Source: Candidatus Omnitrophota bacterium (GTDB lineage: Bacteria; Omnitrophota; Gorgyraeia; Gorgyraeales; Gorgyraeaceae). Taken from it: DNA of 6,577 nucleotides. Under the pieces are notes generated by a model. It saw only the letters and a program-made list of their open reading frames with translations. It was not told the DNA's origin and ran no database searches. Position numbers and translations under genes: made by a program. Positions 6,264 through 6,577 of the stretch are shown in pieces. The stretch covers positions 1 through 6,577 of the forward strand of contig JAHIUV010000028.1 of NCBI GenBank assembly GCA_018817035.1, read 5' to 3'. Every line of letters begins with the position of its first letter. Position 1 is the first letter of the stretch.

Positions 6264-6577
6264 TTCTTTTTCTCCTTTTTAAGTAACTCAAGAAATATAT
6301 TCCCAATCTTATCCTTTATAATATCCCTGACAACCCTGTATTCTTCCATGGATCTCCCCATGGGATCAGGCACATCCTCTTCTTCCCTTAATATCTTTAT
6401 TTTTGAATCAGCTTCCGGCAGCATGCTTAAAACAGAACTCCTGTGCCTGCGCTCCATAACAAAAATAAGGTCTGATCTTTTTAATAATTCAGGTGTTATT
6501 GTCTTGCCTTTATGAGAAGAGACATCTATTGTTTCCTCTTTCATGACCTCTATAGTATTCGCCGCTGCCCTGATACC
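6260..6577 (-). CDS. Low-molecular-weight protein phosphatase, YwlE-like (5' end off window)
   Basis: The reading frame is open to the right edge, giving 105 codons of the C-terminal part of an LMW-PTP family protein (full length about 150). The visible fold elements match the family in order: GIRAA near the edge, a segment SSHKGKTITPELLKRSDLI, FVMERRHRSSV, and the general-acid loop VPDPMGRS with the Asp of the DP motif. The CX5R P-loop nucleophile lies outside the window. Whether it acts on phosphotyrosine, phosphoarginine (YwlE) or arsenate therefore cannot be read here. Position next to rpiB and glyA, as in Bacillus ywlE-ywlF-ywlG-glyA, favours a YwlE-like protein. The ATG at 6544-6542 is internal: starting there would leave out the conserved GIRAA stretch as well. 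Its TGA overlaps the rpiB ATG. Confidence 0.9.
   Translation of the reverse strand, partial: GIRAAANTIEVMKEETIDVSSHKGKTITPELLKRSDLIFVMERRHRSSVLSMLPEADSKIKILREEEDVPDPMGRSMEEYRVVRDIIKDKIGNIFLELLKKEKKK

Noticed and set aside
6260..6544. ATG at 6544 as the start of the phosphatase
   Set aside because: The frame continues upstream to the window edge with conserved family sequence (GIRAA), and a protein starting here would lack the P-loop.
3999..6577. NrdR boxes in the nrdR region
   Set aside because: I looked for the ACA-rich, paired NrdR-box pattern near nrdR and saw none; the operon promoter lies beyond the right edge.

Overview
The window is a bacterial chromosomal segment with moderate, slightly AT-leaning composition. 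It holds eight protein-coding genes, two of them cut by the window edges. No RNA gene, CRISPR array, transposase or phage gene is visible. Three things suggest an uncultured Gram-negative-type lineage, with Omnitrophota or a relative as a weak guess: a PpiD/SurA-like membrane-anchored chaperone, a small anchored coiled-coil protein, and intergenic GTCATTGCGA...TCGCAATGAC palindromes. No phylogenetic marker is present to confirm this.

Right part (4109-6577, all minus strand): a compact operon reads leftwards as LMW-PTP/YwlE-like phosphatase (5' end off window), rpiB, glyA, nrdR. Phosphatase/rpiB and glyA/nrdR join by 4-nt ATGA overlaps, and rpiB/glyA are 17 nt apart. The order resembles the Bacillus subtilis ywlE-ywlF(rpiB)-ywlG-glyA neighbourhood, here followed by nrdR. 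The genes link pentose phosphate isomerisation, one-carbon supply and control of ribonucleotide reductase, all of which feed nucleotide synthesis.

Centre (2427-3998, plus strand): one gene encodes a membrane-anchored PpiD/SurA-like protein whose parvulin-like region appears to lack the catalytic residues. It converges on nrdR. The 110-bp gap between them is filled by a palindromic repeat with T-runs on both sides, well placed to be a two-way terminator.

Left part (1-2212, minus strand): polX encodes a full-length family X polymerase with a PHP nuclease domain and all expected catalytic residues. Beyond it, a near-consensus sigma-70 promoter drives a 75-codon gene for a small anchored coiled-coil protein. 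Fifteen nt later comes the start of another gene leaving the window; its 15 visible codons recall CcdA.

All three intergenic gaps longer than 100 bp (289-508, 2213-2426, 3999-4108) contain a palindromic element. The first two are built from the same half-unit in opposite arrangements, as in a REP/BIME-like family. Most of the window is conserved housekeeping content. I see no clearly new biological system; the repeat architecture is the most unusual signal.
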